Assembly (NCBI GenBank): GCA_963921825.1 | Contig: OY997594.1 | Location: forward strand, 33,028,956-33,092,955 | Reading direction: 5' to 3' | Origin: Erodium maritimum | Taxonomy: Eukaryota > Streptophyta > Magnoliopsida > Geraniales > Geraniaceae | DNA length: 64,000 bases | In this document: positions 44,835 to 56,215 of the stretch, one piece after another | Position numbering within the stretch: position 1 is the stretch's first letter | Layout: each line of letters starts with the position of its first letter | Position numbers and translations under genes: made by a program | The notes under the pieces: model-generated | Told to the model about the DNA's origin: nothing | Databases searched by the model: none | The model's input: the letters and a program-made list of their open reading frames with translations, nothing else

Positions 44835-47402
44835 TGTAAGAACCGCTCCCGGTCAACGCTGGTCAAATCGGCGGAAAAACAGAAAAATTTAAATTTTTTG
44901 GGCATCCACCTAAATGAACCTAAAATTGACCCCGAGGGTCATATCGGACTTAAGTTGACCCCGATATCGACCAAAGTGAGTTCTAGGTGACTTAGGGCAA
45001 CTTTTTGACCAATCTGAAAAAAAAGTTGACTTTTTACCGAAAAAGTCAACCGAGCGACGTTTTGGTCCGTTCGAGGCCCGATTTGGATCCAAAAAGCTTA
45101 GCCGTCGTTACAGCGGTCTTAGTTGGGCCGTTTTCCTGTAGAACGCAAAGTTTCGTAAATTCTTGGAAAATGGGCCCGCACAAGGCTTGAGACGGCTAAA
45201 TTTCGTGAATCTGATTGAAAAGTATCTACAAAGATATTTTTCTAACTCATGTGACCCACATGGCATGTCATAAATGTGGTGGAAGAAGGTTGAAAGGACA
45301 AGACTACCCTTGATTAAAGGGATAAAGGTGAGGGTTAGTTTGGTCATTTTGATGGGTTTGAGTTTTTAAACAAAATAAAAAGGAAAGGGAAGAGAGATAC
45401 ACGGAAAATCAGAAAAGAAGAGGGAAGAGGAGAGAGAAAGAAGAGAGAGAAGGGGAAGGAGAGAAAGAAGAAGAAAGGGTTGGACTTTTGGAGATTATCG
45501 ACGATCCGATCGTTGGATCGTCCATTTTCTTGCATAATCGAGCTCCCCTCGTCATTCCCTACGGTAAGAGCCCATCTTTTTCTCGTTTTGAAACGTTTGA
45601 ATTTTAGGGTTTGAGTGTAAATGGGTTGATTAAGGTTGGGTTAGGGATTGGAGTTCGTTAGGAACGTTTTGGGGCGAAAAGGAACGTTTTCCATTGAGGC
45701 CGTGTGGGGCCCACTTGGTCGGGCCTCAGGTTTTTCGTGTTCGGGTGGTCTTGGATGATCCCCGAGTCGATAATTCACACCCGGAACGAATTATGGAATT
45801 AATTTGTGAGAATTCGGAAATTTGGGTTAGAAACTTTAAACGCGGAATTAAATCGCTCGGGTATCAGAAATTGATTCCGCCGATTGTGTTGGAACACGTG
45901 AATTATTTTAGGATCGTAGAAACGAAAACGGGAATTTTTGGAGCCCCGGAAGGGGGTTTTCCGATCCCGGCAGTTTCGCCGAGCCGGGCGAATCGGGCTT
46001 TTCCGGGCCCTTTGTTGACAATGTCGAGTAATTGGGAAGTTTGGGAGTGATCGGCATTGTCGGGATCGCGTTTGGGCGTCAAATTCATTAAAATTCAGCT
46101 TTGCCTGCGAACTTAAAAAGTGTTTTAATTTGTGATCTTGTTAGATCGTTCCACCGACCGTGGAAAGAGGAGGCTAAGCGGTGACTGCGAGCACGCCGGA
46201 ACTTGAGCGTGGATATTTGGAAAGCGTTACGAGGTAGGGAAAAGTAGCTGGATATCGGCCTTGATTAGGGAAAATTATTAGTAGAAATGCATGTGGGCAT
46301 TTAGTTGTGCCCGTAGGTTAAGTAACTTATTGTGTTTATGATTGTGCCTATGTGTGCCTTTGGGGTGTTGAACCCGTATGTTATTGGTGGTGTTTCGTGG
46401 GTGGCCATGTGTGCCTTTGGGGTGTTGAACCCGTATGTTACTGGTTGTGTTTCGTGGGTGGCCATGTGTGCCTGTGGGGTGTTAAACCTGTATGGTTGTT
46501 GACTGACTTACTGAGGGGTAGTTAGTCGTTATATTACTGTCGGTATTTGTTGAACCTTGTGTGATGACTGTGATTGCATGGAGGTTGGGGCCCGCCTGAC
46601 AACAAAGGGGTGCCACGGGGTCGCGCGTGTAAATGTTTGCTAGCCTTCCGACTAACCATCGGTAAAGTGTGCAGTTTTATGCGATGAAGGGTGGCTCCCC
46701 TTCCGACTAGCTATCGGAAAAGTATTGTTGTATATGTCGCGAACAGGTCGACCGCCTGGCCCAACTGCGTGTCGGGGAAAGTTGCGCGGGGCAGGCTCAA
46801 GCCCAGCCGGTTAGCAACCGGCAACTGAGTGGCTGGTGTGCGATCCTTTGTGATCTTGATTGTTGTGTGCGGTCCTTTGTGATCTTGGGTGTTGCGTGGT
46901 TATTATTTGCGTTTTTGATTGAGGTCGTAACTGTTGGGACGGGTCTACATTACGTGTCCGGGGTTTGAGATGGTTGGGAAAGTTGAACAATTGTATTGCG
47001 TGACCATCAGTCTAAATTGTGTTTTTGGGGTAGTAGTCCCCGGGGTTGTTATTGTCGGGTTCCCGGCATTTCTGCTGGTATGCCGTGGTCAACCCGGTAT
47101 CCGTGGCGGTGAGCGAAATGCTCACCCCCTGCTACTTTTCCTGCAGGTACTGGTCGTGAGACGGACTAGGAGAGCCCTCGAAGCTTGAAGAGCTGGGAGC
47201 GGAAGTCCGGGTCTCTGTGTAGTTAGTGACGTACCTTGTATCTCGTTTGTACATAGTTTTGAACGTTTTTTCCGGTGTAAAATTATCGTTTTTGTTTAAC
47301 TTAAGTGTTGTTTTAAAGAGGTTTATTAAAATGTTTGAAAATTGTTTTATTGTTTCACCGTTCGCGTTCCGGGTTCGGTCCTGCCGAATTCGGGGTGTGA
47401 CA
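44835..47402 (+). repeat. E2 3' LTR
   Basis: 2568 bp, TGTAAGAACCGC…GGGTGTGACA, then the TSD AGTAA. It contains an extra GTGCGATCCTTTGTGATCTT-type unit (near 46838-46895) relative to the 5' LTR. Confidence 0.93.
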
Positions 47403-47407
47403 AGTAA

Positions 47408-48424
47408 TTTCTGTTTCTGAATAAGCTCCACCTTTAACACGAATCTTTGAATACTCTCTGAATAAGTAAGATTTCGAGTGTCCAGTATTCTATCAAGAGC
47501 CTCAATTTCCTTGGTCAGAGATGTTACAGCATGATCAATCCTGCCAAAGACCTCCCTGTTACATGCCCTAAGATCGTCTCTAAGACATTTCAGCTTGAAC
47601 CATAATTTATAACCGGGGGAACCAGTGCATGAATAAGAGCTCCATAACTCGCGGATTAACTCAGCAAAATTCTTTGAATCCAACCACAGGTTAATGAAAT
47701 TAAAAGGTTTAGGGCCCCAGATCACAACCTTGGATTCAAGTAAAATAGGACGGTGATTGGATAAGCCCCTTTCCAAACCTCTTTGAGTGATTCTTTCAAA
47801 GGCTAATAAGAAATCTGGAGGTACCAGAAACAGATCCAAATGGGTGGCTTTAGAACCCGGTCCATACCACGTGAATTTCCCACCTTCCAGTCTCAAGTTA
47901 GTAAGACCAAGAGCTAATATGAAATTCAGGAAACCACTATTGTCTTGCTCTGAAAAGTCATTGTTCCTACGTTCCTCTGCCACCAGAACGGAATTAAAAT
48001 CACCACCTACACACATAACATCAGTAAAACACGAACTATATGAGCTGATCTCATCCCACAGAGCAGCCCTACCAGCTTCATTGGTTGGTGCATAAACATT
48101 GATCAATACAAAAGGGGTCTAAGCTTCACCCCACGACCCTATCCAGATTAAGGCATGTTTCAAAAGGATGCTTTCCACACAGTGAAAAATAGAAGGTTTC
48201 CACACTGATAATAAGCCCCCTGAAGCCCCTTCAGCAGGAGAAAAAGCGTGATCCAAATTTCCAACAAAACCACAACTACGCAGGTAAGCAGGAGAAAATA
48301 ATTCAACCTTTGTTTCTTGCAACAGCACAAAGTCAGGATGCTCAACCCTAATTGTGTTGCTAATGCTCCGCCTCTTCTGGACGGAGTTAGTTCCTCTCAC
48401 ATTCCATGAGAGGAACTTCATCAC
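47408..48424 (-). pseudogene. LINE ORF2: AP-type endonuclease
   Basis: ATG at 48424 gives MKFLSWNVRG. Motifs in order are LLQETK, a TAG stop at 48121-48119, VYAPTNEAG, GGDFNSV, FTWYGPGS, LDLFLV and LSNHRPILL. This is the apurinic endonuclease domain of L1 elements, with Asn replacing the usual Asp in the SDH motif. The coding frame is continuous apart from the one TAG and then runs into E2's 3' LTR. It is joined in the ancestral element to the RT half at 37574. Confidence 0.92.
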
Positions 48425-48595
48425 TTCAATTCAAGGTTAGAGCACGAGGATTGGAGCTCAAGGCCTCCAAATCCTCGTCATCATATTCATCCTCAAATAA
48501 ATCGTCTTCATCTGCTTCCAGATCAAGTCTTTCCGGTATCTCTAAATCAAGGTTGTTGAATTGTTCTAAAACAGAGACATCAGCTTTTAAAGCCT

Positions 48596-50174
48596 TTAAC
48601 CAACTTGTTTAACATAATCCCAATCTCCCTGTCGAGCTTGGCGTTCTATGCTTCGAGGACTGAGATGTGACAAAACTAGAGCCTGATAAGAGACGGCATG
48701 TATCACTTGTTGCATACGTTTTGAAGAGGATCGGGACATTGGAGAAGAAACATGCGCAACTTTTTTATCTACGGCAAAAAATTTCAAAACTGCCTGGGAT
48801 TTGGGCTCATGCGGATCAGTTGGAAGCGTAGAAGAAACAAGCCCTTTAATGTCATTATTCATAATTGAATTAGAAGAGTTTGAGATGGAATTGGAAACCT
48901 TGGTTGGAGAAATATCAGTAGGATCAGCAGAGTCGTAATTGCATTCCCATTCCTTATCTGAGGAGGAAGAATCCGGTAATGAGATGCTCGGAACGATCGA
49001 ATCCAGTACTTCCCTCGGATCAATACCAGTGATGCCAACAGGGAATATAGACTTCCCTAACTGAAAATCCAAGACTAGGGAGGAGATTTTTGAGTTGCTG
49101 TGGATCAATAAAAATGACTTATCAAACGCAACAAACTCAGGAGATGTGTCAACAAGATGATGCAAAACTGATCCCAATTTCTTGCCAACCGAAATAACAG
49201 AAGCTTCTGTTCGTCCTTGAAAAGGTATGCCTTCCACCAAAACCCATTGTATAAAACCTCCCATCGTAACTAAAGCCCCTGAATTACTTATAACCTCAAA
49301 CCATGGTTTCAATTTCTTCCAGTTATCACTCTCTAGTTCATCTCTTAGAGTAGGATTGATGACTGTGAGTAAAAAAACTCTGTTGCTAAAGGAGCGTAGA
49401 ACGACATCCTCTAAACCCATGAGGATCAGCAGAGAAGTATAATGAGAGGTAGACCAGTTATTGTGTGCCAGAACGAGAATACCTGCTCGAGCCATATGCT
49501 GAGACCCTTCGATCATAGTTCCTTGTGCTACACTCTCTGCATTCTTTTGAGCTTTTGGAACCCAATGTTGACGAGGAATTGGCTTATTCCGACTAACATT
49601 GTGTGAAACAGGACAATCAAAAGCCAAAGCTACCAGTAGTTTGCATCCATCAGGAATTGAACCATTTGTAGCTGCAATGACTTCCTTTGCTCTGTCAGAA
49701 GTAATTTGAACAAAGCCAAAACATTTCCCCCGTATGGTTGGATCGCTTGCAGACATAGCTTGAAGATATACCCTTTGTTCCCAACATATGCTTCAAACAC
49801 GCACCGTCACTTTCCGGAGGCAAGTTACAGATGAATAGTTTAATGGTGGTCAGAGGAGGAACAACAGGAGCCTGAACCTCCACTGGGTTCTGAGTTTTTG
49901 GTGGAAGAGAAGAGCCTTCCAAACGTTGAACCAAAGATGAAACGCGTCCCCTCTGAACCAAGGGCGTTTTAGATGAAGATTCGCCCTCCTTAGAAGATGA
50001 TACCTGGTTTAGATCGTGAGAGTTTCCGCTGGGGACGACTACCACAGATTTCAGTCTCAAGTTCTGCTTCACCACATCAGATCGAGCTGGCGCCTTCCCT
50101 TTTCTCGCGTCCCTCAACATGTCGACCTTCAGTCTCGCACTATGAATCCACATAAGAGAATGATTCAAGAGCAT
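48596..50174 (-). pseudogene. LINE ORF1 with RRM, frameshifted
   Basis: Two overlapping frames (50174-49695 and 49756-48596) make up ORF1. RNP2 (IKLFICNL) is near residue 110 of the first and RNP1 (KCFGFVQI) opens the second, so a frameshift lies inside the RRM (49700-49756). Downstream is a Ser/Asp-rich region with SMSRSSSKR near the C-terminus. The RRM binds RNA in this LINE group. ORF1 ends 170 bp before the ORF2 ATG. Confidence 0.85.
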
Positions 50175-50334
50175 AAGACGTTAACGCTGTGGAAATTAGA
50201 TAGCTTTGCCGGAGAATTGAACAAACGGGCGAGGAGTACGGCCAACCCTAAAAACGGATGAAGGGGGCGCGTGAGGCGTGTTCAACTATGCCCTCTTTGC
50301 TATTAATTCTATTATACACTAGTAGATCAGTTTC

Positions 50335-51505
50335 TAATAGGATTCAGATTAACCTTCGGCTGCAAACAACTGCCCTTTCCTTTGGACGAGGTTGAACCAT
50401 CGAACCCAAAGGCCATATCACGTTGATCTTGGACAAGGAAAGACGACTTGTCAATCGCAACAACCTTAAGCTTCCATGCATCATCTGTCTCACGCCGTAA
50501 ACCTCTACTCCTATTACTGAAACCTCTGGCTCTATACTGGAACTAGAGAGAACGACTATAATGTTGCATCACTTCATCACATGATTATTTTTTCTCACCT
50601 TATTAAATGTTTTTTATCACCTCAGTACATGTGTTTTATCACCCTTGTACATGTTTTTTATCACCTCAGTACTTCTCCAATTGTTTTTATCACCGTACTG
50701 TTTTATTACTTTATCACATGTTTTTATCACCTTATAGGTTAGTAAATATAATCAAATCTGCCATACATTTTTATCTATTTGGAATACATTTTTTTATCAC
50801 TATTAAACCATGTTTTTATTATCTCAAATTATGTTATGTGTTCTTCAAACCCTACAAAAAAGAACTAACTAATATCACATATACGCAGATAAATTATCAA
50901 CGCGTAACATTACTTTTATCAGCCCAGAATACTACTTTTATCAACTAGCCAACTCTGCAATGAACAATACAGAAAGCCTAAAACATAGTATGAATTTCAG
51001 AGTTTGATCTTTGATCATCGAAATTATTATATGATGATCATAGCAAGGAAAGAGGAGTTTCTTTCCTTGTTTGGAGCTTGATTCGTTGAGGAAACAACCT
51101 GAAATCTCGATGAACAATTGATAAACCTAAAACATGGCATGGTTTTTAAATTGTGGAATAACATATATTTTGATATTTGATCGTTGAATTGATTCTATGA
51201 TGACCGAAGCAAGGAAATAGGATTTGTTTTCACCCGTTTTGAAGTTTGATTCGTTGATAGAAATTCTTGATTTTGCAGAACATGTAATGTACGATTGAAG
51301 GTGAAAACAAAGCATGTATATGTGTTTTATTCATGTGTGAGTTACAATTATACCTTTTCTTACGTGAGTGAAGATGAGGAGTGCGTTGTTTTTTTACATT
51401 TTTGGAAAATGATGTGACATCATGGTGAATGTTGGATCTTAAGTGTGTATGACTTAGACTTGTTCTCATGATTATTTAAGACTGGTTCTCAACATATTTG
51501 GGCAC
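50335..51505. mobile_element. MULE1, right segment with TIR
   Basis: Minus-strand remnant near 50350-50470 (VVAIDKSSFLVQDQ) of unknown identity. Then comes a TTTTATCACCTCAGTACATG-type degenerate array (50580-50830). The right TIR ends near 51505: its complement, GTGCCCAAATATGTTGAGAACC, matches the left end at 6593 in spacing and sequence. The TSD is too degraded to call. Confidence 0.5.
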
Positions 51506-51601
51506 AACAATTTAGTACAAGGGATGGACTAAGATTGATCAATACAAAACTAATTAACTTAACCACTTATGTTAATTTATTTATCTACATTACAACTGTA
51601 T
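51506..51601 (+). repeat. diverged direct repeat, copy 2 (left of MULE2)
   Basis: Matches about 5865-5975 of copy 1 (TTAACTTAACCACTTATGTTA against TTAACTTAACCATTTGTGTTA). Continues at 53353. Confidence 0.55.
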
Positions 51602-53342
51602 GAGGAGAAATATGGTGAGAACCATGTTTTAACGTAGGAACCGCGAGAACCAATCTAAGTCATCCATTTTAAGAATGGAGGGATGAGATGCAATTGAATA
51701 GTTGACTGCAAAAAAACAACACTTTTTAGTAAATGGTAAGAGCTTTTTAGTAAAACTATCATATTACCTTATTTATCCAATTCACTAATTTAATTTTTCC
51801 CACTTAGTTTCAACTTTGATTGACTTCAAACTTGCGCCATTAGTTTTGTTTTTTAAGGGCTTCCTATCAAAGATCAGTCATAAATATATTTTAAAGCACA
51901 ATTTTTTATTATTTCGGGGCTAGTTTTTAAAGAAATTATATCTGGGCAATTTTTATCAACACTTTACACTGGTTTTATCAACACTTTACACTGGTTTTAT
52001 CACCTCATTTTCCAAAACTGATCATGATTTTATCACCTCATCGCGTGCTTTTTATGAACACTAATTTTATCAACACTAAACAATAAACCCAAAACCATGC
52101 CCATTTAACTGATGTTTACCGTGAAGTTTAAAGTTAACTGATGAATACCCTGAAGTTACGACTTGTAACTAAAAACCCCTTTTGTCAGCTAAAATGATGA
52201 AAATACCCTCAGTGATGTTTTTAAATAATTTTTTTAAATATAAATGAAGTGATTTTTTAAATAAAAATGAAGTCATTTAATAAGTAAATATATATATATA
52301 TAACAAAAGTAATTTTTAAATAATTTTTTTATCATAATTATTGAAGTGTAGTTGAGGATATTTTCATCATTTTAGCTGACGTAGGGGTTTTGAGTTACAT
52401 TTCGAAACTTAAGGGTATGCATCAGTTGCCTTTAAACTTCAGGGTAAACATCAGTTAAATGGGCATGGTTTTGGGGTAGGAATTGGTAGTTTTCCCTTCA
52501 AAATACGTGTGTTTTATCACCCCCATCACATGTTTTTTTTGAAGCGCGGAATTTTTTTTATTTCGGGGGTGGTTTTTAAAGAAATTATATCTGGGTAATT
52601 TTTATCAACACTTTGCTCTGGGTTTATCAACACTTTACACTAGTTTTATCAACACTTTACACTGGTTTTATCACCCTATTCTCCAAAACTGATTATGATT
52701 TTTATCATCTCATCACATGCTATTTATGAACACCAGTTTTATCAACAGTAAACACTAGATTTATCATTGAATTACGTGTGTTTTATCACCCCATCGCAAG
52801 TTTTTTTATCAACGTTAAACTCTAGTGTCTCACACTTATTATCAAAATTATACATGGTTTTTTTCACCTCATTATTTGTTTCTTATCACCTTATTACATG
52901 TTTTTTTATCAACATTTAGCACTAGTTTGGTACTCCGATATAAAACATTTATTAGTGAAGATTTATCAATGCTCAACATTATTTTTATCACTTTGATATA
53001 AATTTTTATTTTCGTGCTTCAAAATATATTCATGTCTGATCTTGATTTAAAGCCCTTGAAAAAATAAAAATATTGGCGCAAGTTTGAAGTTAATCGGAGT
53101 TCAAACGAATCGGGAAATATTAAATTAGTGAATTGGTTAAAAAAATGGACACTTGTCCACATGGCACCATGCTATTACAATTATGCCCTTGCTTGTATGA
53201 GAATGGATGAAAGTGACGTGAATTTGGATAGAATTGGGGTGATGATGTGACATCATGATGAATGTTGGATCTTAAGTGTGTGTGGCTAGGATTGGTTCTC
53301 ACGGTTCCTATGTTAAGAGTGGTTCTGAATAGATTATCCCTC
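51602..53342. mobile_element. MULE2: non-autonomous Mutator-like element
   Basis: 1741 bp. Left end GAGGAGAAATATGGTGAGAACC; right-end complement GAGGGATAATCTATTCAGAACC; the inverted similarity extends about 60 bp (AGGAACCGNGAGAACCAATC). TSD ACAACTGTAT at 51592-51601 and 53343-53352 (9-10 bp), within the Mutator range. The interior is many TTTTATCAACACTTTACACT/TTTTATCACC-type units and encodes no transposase. A MITE copy is nested at about 52080-52497. Confidence 0.8.
52080..52497. mobile_element. MITE copy nested in MULE2
   Basis: Diverged relative of the 5345-5738 MITE. Right end GGGGTAGGAATTGGTAGTTTTCCCT, inner arms about 'TTAACTGATGTTTACC…AAGTTT', and a shared core GTCAGCTAAAATGATGAAAA. 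The left ~20 bp is altered and no TSD was identified. Contains a short TA microsatellite near 52290. Confidence 0.65.
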
Positions 53343-53352
53343 ACAACTGTAT

Positions 53353-53590
53353 TATTAGTGCACTTTATTATATATGTGCACTATCACACATGAAAGGCAA
53401 ATTTAGTCATAACATGTTATCAAAATCATGTCATTAATAAATTTTTGTGTAAATAATTGATAATTTCATTTTCTTGTGTCTTTTCTTCTGACGGAGAAGG
53501 TTGGAATGAGGTTCATGCTGGAGAATGGATCCTGCATAACATTCGAAGCTCATTATAACTCAACTAAATCCTCGTATTACACCATTTTTT
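53353..53590 (+). repeat. diverged direct repeat, copy 2 (right of MULE2)
   Basis: Matches about 5985-6225 of copy 1 (shared CATAACATGTTATCAA-like, GGTTCATGCT, TCAACTAAATCCTCGTATTA). Confidence 0.6.
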
Positions 53591-55040
53591 TTGGAAAAAA
53601 ATAACTTTGACAAATGAATTTTTTTTAGGGTTAAACATCTTTTGGTGCCCTTTTGTTTTGTTCACGTGCCTTAGGGTCCCATATGTTTCAAAATGTCCAA
53701 TACGCTACCCTATTAATTGTCCATGAACCTTTTTTTTTGAAATAATGCTAAAAATGAGAGTGGAATGACAATTTTTCCTTTGCTCATATTAACCTTATGA
53801 AATGTATAGGGAAATGACCATTTACCATTGTTTCATAATCAGTAAAATTTAATAAATAATTATAATACTAAAAAAAATTAAAGTATCTGTCTACCCAATC
53901 TATTCACGCATCTAACGCATCTCACATCATTTCCTGGGTAGATCTGGAGCTCCACATCTACTTCATCAGTTCATCAACCTCCTTCTTCGCCGTTGCAACC
54001 AAATGTTGTTAACCTTGTAGTTACCTTTCCAGCCAAGATCCACGACGTCTTGACGCCCTTGACTCTGTATCTCTCTAAAGGGTCGTCTATTTTGGTTAAG
54101 TGTGTCCTTGATTTCTAGGTGGCGTTGAATATTCGTTATAATGGGGCATCGAGCTCCGGTCATCACACTGTTTTAACCATCGACGACTAGCGATTCGGGA
54201 TAGCTGAGCGGAGTTGGATCGAAGTGGAGTAGGCATGGGTGGAGACGATAAAGGAATGTCGAAGATCATATCATTGACATGTCTTCAAAAATATACCATC
54301 ACTACCACGGGTTGTGTCCGTCCTCATCTCTCTCTCTCTCTATGCACGGCGTAATATGGTTTGTACGACCCAGATCTGAGCTCTGAACTCAGGCAAGGGC
54401 TACAGGGTTTTGTAGGGTTATACAAGCTCTACCGACTTGCCTCCCTCGCCCTCTTTTTGTCGTCAATTATCGTGTTGGATTTCAAAGACAGACATCTCCT
54501 ATTTTCTTCTCCGGTTCAACATGGAGTAGATCTATTGAAGATCTTGGGTTAAGATTTGTGACGACGAAGCTCAAAACCTATCGTTCTTTTCTTATTCGCG
54601 CTAACAAAGCCCTTTACCCATCCTCTACTGCGATTGGTTTCCTTTACAGCCGAGATCCACACCTCAAAAGGTCATTGTTGTAGAGTTGCTCACCCTCGCC
54701 TTCGTAGACTTGCAAATTTAGACAAAGCACGAACATTCCAAAACATTTTATTTTTATTTTCATTTTAATTTTTGGTTTTAGTTTTAGTTTAATATAATAT
54801 TAGTTTTAGATTAATTCATCGATATGTTCTTTATTTTTAAAAAAATAATTCAAAATTAATAGAAATAATAAATATAAAATATTTTTTGATGAAAAATGAT
54901 TAAAAATTCATTTTAAATATACAATTAAAATTATGAAAGCTAATAAATAGAAAAAGAAAATTATGAAAAATCTTATAAAAACTTCATTACAACTTTATTT
55001 AAAATATATATTCTATAAATACTGAAAAAATATATATATA
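53591..55040. other. noncoding, partly repeat-derived
   Basis: 53625-53830 resembles 6274-6435 in inverse orientation. 53930-54720 is more G+C-rich, with a (TC)n tract near 54327 and no recognisable protein in any frame. 54740-55040 is extremely AT-rich. No gene is supported. Confidence 0.5.
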
Positions 55041-55749
55041 GGGAGACTTTCAGGTACGAACTCCTCCTTAGATACGAAATACGAATTACTCCCAATCTTG
55101 GAATCGCAGAATGCTATAGGGCTGCGATTTCGTTTGTTTTTTTTCACCAAGTTTCTTATTTTGATCTTTCCCGCTTCGTTTCAAATCTAATTTAATTTTT
55201 TCTTGCGCCAATATTTTTCTTTTTCCAAGACCTATCTATCAAGTAGCATATTGAATATGTTTTGAAGCAAGAAAAAACATGTACAAGAAAAAACACAATC
55301 TCTAAACCATGCATTAATGTATGTGTTTGCAACTGCATTTGTATGTGTAAATTAATCTTAATGTATGTTTTGTATGTCTGTTTTTGCAACTGCATGTTTT
55401 GTAATTTTCAGTTGTATGAATTTGTACTTCATTTCTATCTGTTGACATCATTTTTGAATATTTATCAATTTAGTTAACAAGGTTTTTGATGACGATCAGT
55501 TTTTTACCCACCCCATTATTAGGGTTAAGGTTGATTAGTGGCTGAAAAATAAAGGGTTAAATATCAAAACTTACTCTTAAGTATTGGTCATGAACACTAT
55601 ACTATCGAACGTTTCAAAATGACAAATGCACTAACTTAAATATTGGTCACGCGAGTTTGTTAGTAAAAATGGATTAAATATTTCATTCGTTTGTCATATG
55701 ACCTCAAGTGTCATATACTGGATGGTAAAATATTGTTTTTCCTTTAATT
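55041..55749. other. noncoding, AT-rich
   Basis: A GGGAGACTTTCAGGTACGAA start and repeated TTTGCAACTGCAT/TGTATGT phrases (55320-55400) suggest an unclassified repeat. No ends or TSD recognised. Confidence 0.3.
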
Positions 55750-55830
55750 ATTTGACCTCTATACATTTTATAAGGAACATTGCCATTATACCCTCGTTAT
55801 TGTTCCTTATAAAATGTATAGAGGTCAAAT
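55750..55830. repeat. perfect 30-bp-arm hairpin
   Basis: Arms 55750-55779 and 55801-55830 are exact reverse complements (left arm starts ATTTGACCTCTATACATT) around a 21-nt loop. The right arm contains the ATG (55814) of the next ORF. It could be a MITE core or a small-RNA precursor-like fold. Confidence 0.85.
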
Positions 55831-56215
55831 ACTTACGGGGAAGCGTGTTGAAGACGAACGCATCGTTAGCGGAGCTATTTCTGTGTCTGGATTCGTTACT
55901 AATTCAGATGGGCTTGGGATCAAACCGGCCCAAGACTCTAGATTAGATGGACTAACAACCCTATCTCAGATCCAAACTTTGGAAGGGCCTGCGGCTGGGC
56001 TTGCTGTAGGCCCAATCCAGTCTGGTTCTGCTCCTCAGCTTAACTTGGAAGTTCCAAGTTCTTATTTGATTGAAACACCGGTGCCGTCGCTGTGGAAAGA
56101 TGCAGTTATTACATCGAAGGGAGTGAGTCGTCCACCTAGACATTTAACGGAATGTTATTCCTTGACGTGTAAGCCTAAAGTCTCTGATCGGGAAAGATTT
56201 GTTCGTGTAATAACC
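55814..56215 (+). pseudogene. unidentified ORF truncated by E3
   Basis: An open frame of about 134 codons that starts in the hairpin arm, runs up to the E3 LTR at 56216 and then reads into the LTR. Proline/serine-rich, with segments AAGLAVGPIQSGSAPQ and SRPPRHLTECYSLTCKPK. Base use resembles coding DNA more than its AT-rich left flank. I recognise no domain. It may be the 5' part of an element or gene whose remainder lies beyond E3, outside the window. Confidence 0.35.

Larger units (their letters stand above)
37580..47402 (+). mobile_element. E2: Tekay/Del-type Ty3-gypsy element, gag-less
   Basis: 9823 bp with the perfect TSD AGTAA (37575-37579 and 47403-47407), inserted in the LINE ORF2 linker between the endonuclease and RT. 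TG…CA LTRs; a clean PPT; integrase plus chromodomain intact as one frame. It has no full gag, a rearranged protease region shared with E1, a frameshift at the RT catalytic motif and a deletion that removed the end of the 5' LTR and the PBS. Confidence 0.95.
34787..50320 (-). mobile_element. BNR-like L1 LINE, split by E2
   Basis: Minus-strand element ending in an A8 tail (T8 at 34787-34794). Flanks are AGTAGATTACTTTC (34773-34786) and AGTAGATCAGTTTC (50321-50334), a 14-bp TSD with two mismatches. Without E2 it is about 5.7 kb, full length for a plant L1. ORF1 has an RRM; ORF2 has endonuclease, RT and a zinc-binding C-terminus. An RRM in ORF1 is the hallmark of the BNR group described from Beta vulgaris. 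Confidence 0.9.

Noticed and set aside
37580..47402. Endogenous pararetrovirus (caulimovirid) origin for the gypsy-type RT/RNase H
   Set aside because: TG…CA LTRs, 5-bp TSDs, integrase and chromodomain are present, and no movement-protein frame; these are Ty3-gypsy retrotransposons.
6593..51505. Helitron interpretation of the outer element
   Set aside because: The ends are inverted repeats of one another and the sister element MULE2 has a 9-10-bp TSD, unlike Helitrons, which lack TIRs and TSDs.
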